Source: Archaeoglobus sp. (lineage in GTDB: Archaea > Halobacteriota > Archaeoglobi > Archaeoglobales > Archaeoglobaceae). Taken from it: a stretch of 47,108 nucleotides of DNA. Location: NCBI GenBank assembly GCA_017656505.1, contig JACDNU010000017.1, positions 1-47,108 on the forward strand, in the 5' to 3' direction. The position numbers and the translations under genes are program-made. Below the pieces are notes generated by a model that did not search any database, had not been told where the DNA came from, and was given only the letters and a program-made list of their open reading frames with translations. Of the stretch, positions 39,320 to 47,108 are shown piece after piece (the stretch's first letter is position 1; each line of letters starts with the position of its first letter).

Positions 39320-40560
39320 TCGAGAACCTCTCTTGCTCTGTCAACTCTGATTTTTCTCTCCTTAACAAGGATCTCAACGACCCTGTCCACCTCGTCTCCT
39401 TTGGCTCCAGCGGAAATGGCTATGTTTCTAGCATGCAGGGCCATGTGTCCGCGCTGAATACCTTCGGTCGCTAAAGCTCTGAGGGCTGCAAAATTCTGAG
39501 CTAGGCCAACAGCAGCGATAACTCTCGATAACTCGTCTGCGCTTTTAACTCCTAAAATCTTCAAATTCGTTCTTGCAATGGGATTCACAGAAGTTGAGCC
39601 ACCTACGGTTCCGACAGCAACTGGAAGCTCAATCGTTCCTACGAGGTCTCCATTTTTGTCCTTCTCGTAGGTGGTAAGGGGCTTGTAGCCATTTAAAGCA
39701 GCGTAAGCATGGGCTCCCGCTTCTATAGCCCTGAAATCATTTCCAGTTGCTATGGTTACCGCTGAAATTCCGTTCATTATTCCTTTATTATGGGTTGCGC
39801 ATCTGAAGGGATCGGCTAAAGCAAAGGCGTAAGCGTTGAGTATCCCCTCAACAACTTCCTCTCCACCAATGGCATCCTTGTCAAAGACTGCATAAGCTCT
39901 TGCAAGTCTGTAAACAGCCAGATTCGAAATTATTCTGAGGTAAACTCTTCCCCCTGTAATTTTCTCGATTAGAGGAGCTACAGCCTCGGCCATAGTATTT
40001 ACGGCGTTCGCTCCCATTGCATCCCTAACATCAACAATAAGGTGAATTATGAGCATTTCTCCCTTGATTGTGTTCAGGACTCTTGCTTCAATGTCCTTGC
40101 AACCTCCACCCAACGATATGAGCATGGGATCCTGCTCATTCGCCTTCTCGACTATCTCATCTTTGCTCTCCATAACCTTGAGCCTTGCTACATACGGATT
40201 CGTGTCAACCACCTGAATCTGCCCGATCATCCTCGGGCCGGTGGACGAAGTCCTAAATCCTCCCTTGAATCTCGCCATCTTGGCAGCGTTGCTGGCTGCC
40301 GCAACAACGCTCGGCTCCTCGATGACCATAGGGATCAGGTAATCCTTTCCATCTATCAGAAAATTTGTGGCTATGCCTATGGGAAGCTCAAAAGTGCCAA
40401 TAACGTTCTCAATCATTCTGTTTGCAATGTCCAAAGGGAGACTTCCCGTCTTTGAGAGGATTTCCTTCTCTTCTTCGCTGAGCTCTGCAAACTCTGCAAC
40501 CTTTTCAAGTCTCTCTTCAACGGAGAACTTGTAAAATCCCTCGATCCTCGAAGACTTCAT
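39301..40560 (-). CDS. hmgA: Class II hydroxymethylglutaryl-CoA reductase
   Basis: A 419-residue HMG-CoA reductase of the class II (bacterial) type, which in archaea of this order replaces the usual class I enzyme and makes mevalonate for isoprenoid lipids. Motifs include [19 protein letters not shown] (catalytic Glu), [41 protein letters not shown] (catalytic Lys), [15 protein letters not shown] (catalytic Asp), [16 protein letters not shown] and GHMALHARN (catalytic His). A TATA box (40583-40590, minus strand) about 26 nt upstream of the ATG indicates leaderless initiation. Bacterial origin by ancient transfer is established for Archaeoglobales. Confidence 0.95.
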   Translation of the reverse strand: MKSSRIEGFYKFSVEERLEKVAEFAELSEEEKEILSKTGSLPLDIANRMIENVIGTFELPIGIATNFLIDGKDYLIPMVIEEPSVVAAASNAAKMARFKGGFRTSSTGPRMIGQIQVVDTNPYVARLKVMESKDEIVEKANEQDPMLISLGGGCKDIEARVLNTIKGEMLIIHLIVDVRDAMGANAVNTMAEAVAPLIEKITGGRVYLRIISNLAVYRLARAYAVFDKDAIGGEEVVEGILNAYAFALADPFRCATHNKGIMNGISAVTIATGNDFRAIEAGAHAYAALNGYKPLTTYEKDKNGDLVGTIELPVAVGTVGGSTSVNPIARTNLKILGVKSADELSRVIAAVGLAQNFAALRALATEGIQRGHMALHARNIAISAGAKGDEVDRVVEILVKERKIRVDRAREVLEEIRGD

Positions 40561-40582
40561 GGCCTTAAATTAAGAAAGAATG

Positions 40583-40604
40583 ATTTAAAACTTTCCCGAA
40601 AGTT
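40583..40604 (-). promoter_or_regulatory. hmgA TATA box with overlapping palindrome
   Basis: TTTTAAAT on the minus strand (40583-40590) lies 23-30 nt before ATG 40560. Overlapping its upstream edge is AACTTTCCCGAAAGTT (40589-40604), a seven-base inverted repeat around CC. The GAAAGT half also fits a BRE, so the symmetry may be partly fortuitous. Confidence 0.4.
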
Positions 40605-40706
40605 GTAAAAAAGGTAGTAAAATTTTGTAAAATTTTGAGCAGAGTTTTGGAGTAGGCAATTCAAATTAGTAGTTAAACTTTTTTGCCCTGTTCAATTTCA
40701 GCTTTC

Positions 40707-40886
40707 ATGTACCTGGAGGTTTGGATAGATCTATCCAAGAAGGATGAGGTTTTGAAAAGGCTGCGAGAAGTATGTTATGAAGTTCATGAGGTTTTTTACA
40801 ATTACCAGTTTATCGTTAGGGTTGATGATGAGAAAAAACTGGATATTGATGGCGTTCTGAAGTACAGAAGGCATTATAATTGTTGA
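40707..40886 (+). CDS. Small hypothetical protein (59 aa)
   Basis: A 59-residue protein beginning MYLEVWIDLSKKDEVLKRLRE and ending in Cys. The strand-helix-strand-helix pattern resembles a half of a ferredoxin-like (ACT or AsnC C-terminal) fold, but the family is not recognised. ATG 40707 is preferred over TTG 40683. It is 109 nt upstream of the PyrK-like gene and divergent from hmgA. It may be real but small size lowers certainty. Confidence 0.5.
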   Translation: MYLEVWIDLSKKDEVLKRLREVCYEVHEVFYNYQFIVRVDDEKKLDIDGVLKYRRHYNC

Positions 40887-40995
40887 TCTAATTGTTAAAT
40901 TGTCGGTGCAGTTGCTGTGGGATGTGCTGTGTTTAATTCGTTCACCGTTCTCCATCTCTCAAAAATTTTATTACCTCGTCCACCAAATTAGCCCC

Positions 40996-41703
40996 ATGTT
41001 CACACTGAAAATCGACAAGATCATCAAGCACTCGGACAGTATATCGACCCTCTTCTTTAACTCGAGGCTAAAATCCTATCCGGGCCAGTTTATAATGCTG
41101 AATCTCCCTGAATACGAGGAGATTCCCCTCAGCCTTTCTTCATCCGCCTCTGTTACAGTTAAGGCAGTTGGAGAAACAACGAAGGCCTTAATCCGTATCA
41201 AAGCCGGGGAGAGGGTTGGTATAAGAGGGCCTTTCGGTAAACCTTTCTCCTTTACTGATAAGAGGGCCTTGCTGATCGCGGGCGGAATAGGAGTGGCTCC
41301 CCTGTTTTACTTGTACGACTATCTTTCCGATAGAGGAGCAGAAGTCGAAGTTCTTTACGGTGCAAAAACGTCTGAGGAGCTAGTGTGGAAAGACAAGTTT
41401 GAAAGCGCTGAATTCACAACGGAGGATGGCTCTGAGGGGTTTAAGGGTACTGTTCTCGATCTTGTGAAACAGAAAGATCTTAGCGAGTTCGATAGGATTT
41501 ACGTCTGCGGGCCTGAAGGAATGCTTAAAGAGGCGTTAAATCTTCTCAAAAAACTGAATTTGCTTGAAAGGTCCGAATTTTCGCTGGAAAGATACATGAG
41601 GTGTGGTATTGGTTTGTGCGGCTCATGCGTGCTGGATGATGGATCGAGGGTTTGTGCAGATGGACCAGTTTTTAATGGAAAGGATCTGGATGGTCTGATC
41701 TAA
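40996..41703 (+). CDS. pyrK: Dihydroorotate dehydrogenase electron-transfer subunit (PyrK-like)
   Basis: A 235-residue FAD/[2Fe-2S] protein of the PyrK family. The FAD-binding barrel contains YPGQFIMLNLPEYEEIPLSLS; the NAD-binding part has LLIAGGIGVAPLFYLYDYL, VLYGAKTSEELVW and YVCGPEGMLKEAL; the C-terminal cluster motif CGIGLCGSCVLDDGSRVCADGP carries four cysteines. It passes electrons between the dihydroorotate dehydrogenase PyrD and NAD. ATG 40996 starts the conserved barrel; an upstream extension to 40900 is hydrophobic and unlikely. No pyrD adjoins, so assignment to PyrD versus another oxidoreductase is by similarity only. Confidence 0.85.
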   Translation: MFTLKIDKIIKHSDSISTLFFNSRLKSYPGQFIMLNLPEYEEIPLSLSSSASVTVKAVGETTKALIRIKAGERVGIRGPFGKPFSFTDKRALLIAGGIGVAPLFYLYDYLSDRGAEVEVLYGAKTSEELVWKDKFESAEFTTEDGSEGFKGTVLDLVKQKDLSEFDRIYVCGPEGMLKEALNLLKKLNLLERSEFSLERYMRCGIGLCGSCVLDDGSRVCADGPVFNGKDLDGLI

Positions 41704-41721
41704 AGAGTTAGATGGTTCAAT

Positions 41722-42894
41722 CTAAAATCCATTCTCATTCAAGACTTTCAGAACAACTTCGGAAATGTCGAGAATCTCGGGCTTATCGTTTCTTTCTAGT
41801 CCTGAAACCTTCTTTGAGTGGGAAAGATGCATCTTACAAAACGGACAGCATGAAATTAGGTAGTCTACGTTCAGCTGTAAGGCCTCTTCAAGCCTCAGCT
41901 TTCCTATCTCCAGCGAGAGATCTCTGAATTGGGCTCTTACTCCCCCTCCGGCTCCACAGCAGAAAGAGTTCTCCCTAGAATGTTCCATTTCCACAAGCTC
42001 CAACCCGGATGCCTTTATGAGTTCTCTTGGCTCATCATACACCCCAGCATGCCTTCCGAGGTGGCAGGGATCGTGGTAGGTTGCTCTTCCTTTCAGCTTC
42101 GCTTTCATACCATCTTTGATAACCTTTCCCGCCTCCCTTTCTATGAACTGGGAGAGGTGGAGAATTTCGAAGTTGAAGTCAATTCCCCTTTCCTCACATA
42201 TCCGTGGGTAGTCCAACGCGAATGTGCGATAACAGCCAGCACAGGTTGTTATTACCCTCTCGATTCCGTTTCTCTCCCAAATTTTAATGTTTTTCTCTAC
42301 AAGCCTTTCTGCTTTTTCCTTCTGTCCCGTACGTATCAGTGTTGAACCGCAGCAGACCTCATCTCTTCCGAGGTAGTTGAACTCGATTCCAAAGCGGGAG
42401 AAAATTTTTACTGCACTTTCGGCTATCTCTCTTACTCTATAGCTTGCAGTACATCCGGCGAAAAATAAAGTCTCAGAATCGGAAATTTCGACGTTATCTG
42501 GGAACCACGCATCTCTGAGATTTCTGTCTTCGCCATAGATGTTCATGTGAATTCCAATGTTGTCTGCGAGCTTCTTGTGGGCAGGTAGGGGGCCTTTAAC
42601 TTTGGTGAGCCAATTTCTTGCTTTCTCCCATAACTCTAGCAGTGGAATATCGACTATGCATATATTCTCACACAAACCACAAGTTGTGCATTTGAAAAAG
42701 TCTTTAAGCATTACGCTATCGATTTTTGAACCATTCAGCATGAGTTTTAGCAAGTAAAGCCTCCCCCGAGGCGAGACACTTTCCCACTTCTCTATCTTGT
42801 AAGTTGGGCATACTCTGCAGTAATTGCATTGAGCGCATGCGTAGATTTCATCCGAGAGATTTTTGAGGAAATTTGCCTCACTCAACCCAAACAC
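41722..42894 (-). CDS. GlcF/HdrD-like iron-sulfur subunit of a 2-hydroxyacid dehydrogenase
   Basis: A 390-residue protein with two N-terminal [4Fe-4S] motifs (CAQCNYCRVCP and CTTCGLCENICI) and two cysteine-rich CCG domains (CCGSTLIRTG with TCAGCYRTF, and CCGAGGGVRAQF with SCCPFCKMHL). This is the architecture of GlcF, of anaerobic glycerol-3-phosphate dehydrogenase GlpC and of HdrD. It probably takes electrons from the FAD subunit encoded immediately upstream (25-nt gap) and passes them to the membrane or a quinone. Start GTG 42894 is tentative; TTG 42882-42884 with AGGTG upstream is possible. Confidence 0.88.
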   Translation of the reverse strand: MFGLSEANFLKNLSDEIYACAQCNYCRVCPTYKIEKWESVSPRGRLYLLKLMLNGSKIDSVMLKDFFKCTTCGLCENICIVDIPLLELWEKARNWLTKVKGPLPAHKKLADNIGIHMNIYGEDRNLRDAWFPDNVEISDSETLFFAGCTASYRVREIAESAVKIFSRFGIEFNYLGRDEVCCGSTLIRTGQKEKAERLVEKNIKIWERNGIERVITTCAGCYRTFALDYPRICEERGIDFNFEILHLSQFIEREAGKVIKDGMKAKLKGRATYHDPCHLGRHAGVYDEPRELIKASGLELVEMEHSRENSFCCGAGGGVRAQFRDLSLEIGKLRLEEALQLNVDYLISCCPFCKMHLSHSKKVSGLERNDKPEILDISEVVLKVLNENGF

Positions 42895-42919
42895 CTAGGA
42901 TAGCTATGTGATCAACCCC

Positions 42920-44218
42920 CTATATGATCAGTCCCGCGATCTTGAGCATCATCGGGAGCCTCCCTTTGGGGAAGATTTTGCCGGGATTCAAGAGGTTTTG
43001 GGGATCTACTTTTCTTTTGAAGTCCAGTAGATCATCAAAATGCTGAATAACCTTTTTGCTGAGATGAGAAAGATATAGGCCAGTTGCATACGGCTTACCA
43101 CCAAGTTTCAGTCCAATTTTAAGGAGCTTAAATGCCTTTTTCCAGTCTTGGGTGAATCTTTTTTCCCTCTCATCGCTTGGTATGAGCACGATCACATTAG
43201 CTTCGCCCCTTGAAAAGTAAGTCTGGATTGCATGCTGGATTTCAAGCTTTCTTGCTTCGCCATAAAACGCCTCCAATGCCTCAAAGGGAAGGAGTATCTC
43301 AACGGAAACCAAAGAGGGCCCTTTTTTCTTAATCCTCAGCGGGTAGAACCTGTCCTTCCAGATTTCGCTTGCCTCCTCATATTTAAATCCCTCGATTTTT
43401 GGTTCTTCGTCAAGATAGACTGCCACAAGAGTATCTTTCTCCTTGAAATCCGATCCTTTGACTTCGTTCATCAGTCTGAAAAACTCTGAACTCATCAGTA
43501 TTGCCGAATACGGCTTTGTTTTTCCAAAGACCTTCAGGGCATTGCCTACGCTTTCAACCTCGATTGCCAAGGGAATTTCTTTGGCAGCATCCATTAGCTT
43601 CACTGCAGAGGAGATTATAAGCCCAGTTGTACCTTCCATACCGACGTAGTATCTCAAATCTTCCCCTTCAACAACCTTTTCCCCTTGAAAGTCGAGAACT
43701 CTCAACCATTCCACGTTCTCTTTAATGTCTCCAAACATCGTGCTTCCTATCCCTATTCCTCCCTGCCCTATCCAGCCTCCCACAGTTGAAGAGATAGCAC
43801 TTGTTGGATATATTCGAAGGCTGAGACCTCTTTTCCGGGCAGCTTTCTGGATATCCCACCAAATCGCTCCCGGCTCGGCTATAACGAGTTTTAAGTCCTC
43901 ATCGATTTCAAACCCATTCATTCTTGAGAAGTCGACGACTATACCTCCATTAAAAGGGATAACTCCCCCATAGCCTGATGTGGCAGCCCCTCTGGGCACA
44001 ATGGGTTTGGAGTATTCCTTGCTGAGCCTCAAAATTTCTTTGACTTCCTCAACATTTCGGGGCTGAATTATAACATCCGCTTGGCTGTACACCATTTTTT
44101 CCACAAAGCTGGGGAGAACTGAAATATCGTGAGAGTAAATCCTTCTTTCGAAGGGATGAAAGGAAAAATGGGAAAATGATCTTCTCACATCTATCTCGAA
44201 TCTCTCCATAATTTCCAT
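42920..44218 (-). CDS. GlcD/Dld-type FAD-linked 2-hydroxyacid dehydrogenase
   Basis: A 432-residue FAD_binding_4 (PCMH) oxidase. The FAD-binding half (about 45-215) includes DVIIQPRNVEEVKEILRLSKEYSKPIVPRG, GGIVVDFSRMNG, VIAEPGAIWWDIQKAARKRGLSLRIYPTS and STVGGWIGQGGIGIGSTMFGD (read in parts). The C-terminal half ends with DPQNLLNPGKIFP, the family's closing motif. Substrate is probably D-lactate, glycolate or a related hydroxyacid; it cannot be fixed from sequence. Pairs with the iron-sulfur gene downstream. ATG 44218 or 44209 may be the start. Confidence 0.88.
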   Translation of the reverse strand: MEIMERFEIDVRRSFSHFSFHPFERRIYSHDISVLPSFVEKMVYSQADVIIQPRNVEEVKEILRLSKEYSKPIVPRGAATSGYGGVIPFNGGIVVDFSRMNGFEIDEDLKLVIAEPGAIWWDIQKAARKRGLSLRIYPTSAISSTVGGWIGQGGIGIGSTMFGDIKENVEWLRVLDFQGEKVVEGEDLRYYVGMEGTTGLIISSAVKLMDAAKEIPLAIEVESVGNALKVFGKTKPYSAILMSSEFFRLMNEVKGSDFKEKDTLVAVYLDEEPKIEGFKYEEASEIWKDRFYPLRIKKKGPSLVSVEILLPFEALEAFYGEARKLEIQHAIQTYFSRGEANVIVLIPSDEREKRFTQDWKKAFKLLKIGLKLGGKPYATGLYLSHLSKKVIQHFDDLLDFKRKVDPQNLLNPGKIFPKGRLPMMLKIAGLII

Positions 44219-44335
44219 TGGAGAATCCTTTCATGTAAAAACTATAAAAGCTTTGAGATTTAAGCAGATTAACATTATTAAATCTTTTAGATTCAAATCA
44301 GAACCTATATGGGAGCTTTAGTTCCAGTTTTAGTT

Positions 44336-45622
44336 TCAGTATTTCTTTTCAAAAGTCTCTTTTACGAGTTTTATCGCACAGAGCTCACCGCACATCGAGC
44401 AAGCATCGCTTTGCGACTTTCTCCTCTCCCATATCTGCCTTGCCTTTGTTGGATCGATCGAAAGTCTGAACTGTTTTTCCCAATCGAGGTTTTTTCTTGC
44501 AAGTGATAATTCGAAGTCCCTTTTTCTAGCTTTCTCCCTCTGCCCCTCCTTAACTAAGTCAGCCGCATGGGCAGCGATCCTTGCAGCTATAACTCCCTCT
44601 CTGACGTCTTCAACCGTGGGCAAGGCAAGATGCTCTGAAGGTGTGACGTAGCATATAAAGTCGGCTCCGCTCATTCCAGCTATCGCAGCTCCGATGGCGG
44701 CGGAAATATGATCGTATCCCGCTGCTATGTCGGTAACTAAGGGGCCGAGAAGATAGAGAGGTGCGTTGCCCGTTACGAACTTCATAGCTTTGACAGAAGT
44801 CTCGATCTCGTCTATAGGCACATGGCCGGGACCTTCAACCATCGCTTGGACTCCAGCTTCTCTGCATTTCTCAACGAGTTCCCCAAGCAGGATGAACTCT
44901 GTATACTTCACCCTGTCGCTCGCATCTTCAATGCATCCGGGCCTGAATGCATCGCCTAGGCTAATGGTGATATCGAATTCTTTAAGAAGTTCGAGCAGAT
45001 AATCGAAGTTCTCGTAGTACGGATTCTCCTTCTGGTTATGGATCATCCAGCCTATCGTTATAGCTCCCCCTCTGCTGACAACTCCCAGCAATCTCTTGCT
45101 CCTCTTAAGCCTTTCAACACTGTTCCAGTTCACTCCTGCATGGATGGTCATGAAATCTACACCATCTTTCGCCTGCCTTTCTATCACTTTGAAGAAATCA
45201 TCCTCGTCCATGTCGACTACCCTCTTACATCCCTTCGCAGCCTGATAAATCGGAACGGTACCGAAAGGAACGTCAACCACAGCCATAATCTCTCTTCTGA
45301 TTCTGTCGAGGTTTCCACCAGTAGAGAGATCCATCACCGCATCTGTTCCAGCTTCAATGGCTGTTTTTGCCTTCAAAATCTCCTCTTCAACGTTGACGTA
45401 GTCGTCTGAAGTTCCAACATTTGCGTTTACTTTTGTGGAAACTAATCTGCCAATAGCCTTTGCCTTGAAGTCATCACCTCTAAGAATACTTCTTGGGACG
45501 ACAACTTCTCCCTTGGCTATCAACTTGACAAGTAACTCAATATCGATGTCCTCATCCTTTGCAACCTTCTCAAGCCATCCGGGATGTTGGCCCTTCTTTG
45601 CGAGCTCCATCAGGGTATCCAT
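44336..45622 (-). CDS. thiC: Phosphomethylpyrimidine synthase ThiC
   Basis: A 428-residue radical-SAM enzyme converting aminoimidazole ribotide to HMP phosphate for thiamine. Family motifs are [95 protein letters not shown], and [14 protein letters not shown]. The C-terminal CSMCGELC (C-x2-C-x4-C) binds the [4Fe-4S] cluster. ATG 45622 begins the family N-terminus; the frame continues upstream without similarity. No TPP riboswitch is apparent in the 96-nt divergent region shared with leuC. Confidence 0.95.
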   Translation of the reverse strand: MDTLMELAKKGQHPGWLEKVAKDEDIDIELLVKLIAKGEVVVPRSILRGDDFKAKAIGRLVSTKVNANVGTSDDYVNVEEEILKAKTAIEAGTDAVMDLSTGGNLDRIRREIMAVVDVPFGTVPIYQAAKGCKRVVDMDEDDFFKVIERQAKDGVDFMTIHAGVNWNSVERLKRSKRLLGVVSRGGAITIGWMIHNQKENPYYENFDYLLELLKEFDITISLGDAFRPGCIEDASDRVKYTEFILLGELVEKCREAGVQAMVEGPGHVPIDEIETSVKAMKFVTGNAPLYLLGPLVTDIAAGYDHISAAIGAAIAGMSGADFICYVTPSEHLALPTVEDVREGVIAARIAAHAADLVKEGQREKARKRDFELSLARKNLDWEKQFRLSIDPTKARQIWERRKSQSDACSMCGELCAIKLVKETFEKKY

Positions 45623-45718
45623 CAGCTTAAGTTGAAAGTGAGGATAGATAAATCTTTGTTTATGTTCATGCAAGCAGAACAACGAAAGTCTAATAAATTG
45701 AAGTTGGGTTGTGGAGGT

Positions 45719-46999
45719 ATGGGTGAGCGTAGCGGTAAAACCATCAGCGAAAAAATTTTCTCAAAGCACTCAGGAAAGGATGTGAGGGCTGGAGATTTCG
45801 TTTTTGCAGGAATTGACAAGGCAATGATCCATGATATAACTGGGCCTCTGGCTGTAAAGGTTTTTAACGAGATAACAGCTGGTGGTAAGGTTTGGGACGC
45901 CTCAAAGATAGTTATCGCCTTCGATCATCAGGTTCCCGCTGATAGTGTGAATGCTGCTGAAAATCATAAAATGCTCAGGAAATTTGCCGAGGAGCAAGGC
46001 ATACTGAATTACGACGTTTACGAGGGTATAGCCCACCAGCTCATGGTTGAGAAGGGTCATGTTTTGCCCGGAATGCTTATCGTCGGAGCGGATAGCCATA
46101 CATGCATGTATGGCGCTTTAGGAGCTTTCGCAACCGGAATAGGCTCCACAGATATGGGGGCTGTTTTTGCTTTAGGAAAGCTCTGGTTTAAGGTTCCTGA
46201 AACGATAAGATTCGAAATTTCTGGGAAGCTTGGGAAGAGGGTTTACAGCAAAGACGTGATTCTTAAGCTTATCGGGATGATCGGAGCTGATGGAGCGAAT
46301 TATGCAGCATGCGAGTATGCTGGCGATACAATAAGGAAAATGAACATGTCTGAGAGATTAACGATTACGAATATGGCGATAGAGATGGGAGGGAAGGCTG
46401 GCTTAATAGAGCCGGATGAAATCACGCGTAGATATTTATCGTCCGTCTTATCGTCCATCGCAGATCATGAAATGCTGGATTGGGTTTACAGCGATGAAGA
46501 TGCAAGCTATAAAAAAATCGTGGAGCTTGACGTAAGCGACTTGGAACCGCAAGTTGCTCTGCCCCACAGAGTTGATAACGTTGCAAATGTTTCAGAAGTT
46601 AAAGGCTTGAGGGTTGATCAGGTCTTTATCGGATCATGCACGAATGGAAGATATGAGGATTTGGAGATAGCAGCTGAAATTCTTAAGGGAGAAAAAATTG
46701 CAAGGAATGTTAGGCTCATAGTAATCCCTGCCACTAGGAGTATTTACCGGAAAGCCTTGAAAGAAGGACTTATCGAGATATTTGTTGAAGCAGGCGGCAT
46801 AGTTGAGTTCCCCAGCTGTGGGCCCTGCATGGGTGGAAGCTTTGGCTTAATAGCCTCGAATGAAGTTAGTGTTTCTACCTCTAACAGAAACTTCGTAGGC
46901 AGACAGGGAAGTCCCGAAGGTAAAATCTACCTTGTCTCTCCTGCTACAGCTGCAGCAACAGCCATTTACGGAGAGTTGAAGGATCCAAGGGAAGTTTAG
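45719..46999 (+). CDS. leuC: 3-isopropylmalate dehydratase large subunit family (LeuC/homoaconitase)
   Basis: A 426-residue aconitase-superfamily large subunit of the two-subunit type. Motifs include [58 protein letters not shown] (in parts), [13 protein letters not shown] with the first cluster Cys and [13 protein letters not shown] with the other two. Archaeal homologues act on isopropylmalate, citramalate/methylmalate or homocitrate, so LeuC is the default name. ATG 45719 fits the family N-terminus; GGAGGT sits only one base from it, too close for normal use, so a leaderless start or a TTG slightly upstream is possible. The small subunit is not in the window. Confidence 0.88.
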   Translation: MGERSGKTISEKIFSKHSGKDVRAGDFVFAGIDKAMIHDITGPLAVKVFNEITAGGKVWDASKIVIAFDHQVPADSVNAAENHKMLRKFAEEQGILNYDVYEGIAHQLMVEKGHVLPGMLIVGADSHTCMYGALGAFATGIGSTDMGAVFALGKLWFKVPETIRFEISGKLGKRVYSKDVILKLIGMIGADGANYAACEYAGDTIRKMNMSERLTITNMAIEMGGKAGLIEPDEITRRYLSSVLSSIADHEMLDWVYSDEDASYKKIVELDVSDLEPQVALPHRVDNVANVSEVKGLRVDQVFIGSCTNGRYEDLEIAAEILKGEKIARNVRLIVIPATRSIYRKALKEGLIEIFVEAGGIVEFPSCGPCMGGSFGLIASNEVSVSTSNRNFVGRQGSPEGKIYLVSPATAAATAIYGELKDPREV

Positions 47000-47108
47000 C
47001 TTTTGCGAAATTTTAGTCTTTTATAATAAATTTTTCTCACATTTTCTCACGATGGTAGTGTCAAAATAACAAAAAATAAATAAAGAAAATACAAATTATG
47101 CAACCAAC
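47000..47108. other. AT-rich right edge without a recognisable gene
   Basis: After the leuC stop the remaining 109 nt are A/T-rich, with TTTTATAATAAATTTTT (47020-47036) that may act as a T-rich terminator or as a promoter element for a gene outside the window. No coding frame is supported. Confidence 0.3.

Noticed and set aside
41929-42345. A 138-codon plus-strand frame opposite the GlcF-like gene
   Set aside because: The minus strand contains the CCG cysteine motifs; the opposite frame has no recognisable features.
45623-45718. Possible TPP riboswitch before thiC
   Set aside because: The 96-nt divergent region does not show the conserved thi-box sequences and is too short to hold the aptamer and both promoters comfortably.
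45584-45718. N-terminal extension of the LeuC protein by 45 residues
   Set aside because: The added residues overlap the thiC coding start, have no family similarity, and the conserved N-terminus begins at 45719.

Overview
The window is a densely packed archaeal chromosome segment, almost certainly from the Archaeoglobales (Archaeoglobus or a close relative). The archaeal assignment rests on ribosomal protein L15e, an RNase P p30 subunit, a geranylgeranyl reductase for isoprenoid lipids, 4-phosphopantoate--beta-alanine ligase, pyruvoyl arginine decarboxylase, archaeal-type AspRS and ProRS, and TATA-box promoters lying about 25-30 nt before start codons (leaderless genes). The narrower assignment is inference: it rests on a class II (bacterial-type) HMG-CoA reductase, an acetyl-CoA-synthase-like protein, a lactate/glycolate-type dehydrogenase pair and a multi-PAS histidine kinase. 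I cannot name the species. No rRNA, tRNA, CRISPR array, insertion sequence or prophage is visible.

Layout. 1-4.4 kb (+): a small unknown protein, a secreted glycoprotein-like protein, a Clp1/Grc3 RNA kinase, then YjbQ, the rRNA methyltransferase RlmE and an XPF-type nuclease. 4.5-14.7 kb (-): an unknown protein; a condensin operon (small coiled-coil protein, smc, scpA, scpB); hisD-aspS; the phosphopantoate ligase; and a LOG-like protein. 14.8-18.9 kb (+): a VapBC toxin-antitoxin pair with a triple 10-bp iteron, then an acetyl-CoA-synthase-like protein, a MoaD-like ubiquitin-fold protein, a compact MoeA and a DUF62 SAM hydrolase. 18.9-23.2 kb (-): proS, ferredoxin, geranylgeranyl reductase and arginine decarboxylase in one tight run, plus a SpoIIM-like membrane protein. 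23.3-28.0 kb: a K+ channel with an unusual filter, a HAD phosphatase, a HEAT-repeat protein, a HerA-type ATPase and a UPF0212 protein. 28.2-34.2 kb (+): a 1179-residue PAS histidine kinase, a lone receiver, an unknown protein and a membrane glycosyltransferase. 34.3-37.3 kb (+): exonuclease III, a 43-residue protein preceded by palindromes, L15e, an RNA-binding protein and RNase P p30. 37.3-40.6 kb (-): a sodium-pump decarboxylase module lacking its catalytic subunit, and HMG-CoA reductase. 40.7-47.1 kb: a PyrK-like subunit, a GlcD/GlcF-type dehydrogenase pair, and divergent thiC and leuC.

The strongest candidate for something undescribed is the protein at 15495-16571. It keeps the four-cysteine iron-sulfur motif of the acetyl-CoA synthase A-cluster but has Thr-Gly-Leu where the Cys-Gly-Cys dinickel ligands should be, and it is followed by MoaD-like and compact MoeA-like genes. 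Other leads are the small coiled-coil gene heading the smc-scpAB operon, the kinase/receiver/unknown/glycosyltransferase run, and repeat-encoded low-complexity tails or insertions in four otherwise conserved proteins.

Start codons were chosen by hand from ribosome-binding sites, overlaps, TATA positions and family N-termini. Several differ from the longest open frame; the arginine decarboxylase is extended upstream to a GTG.
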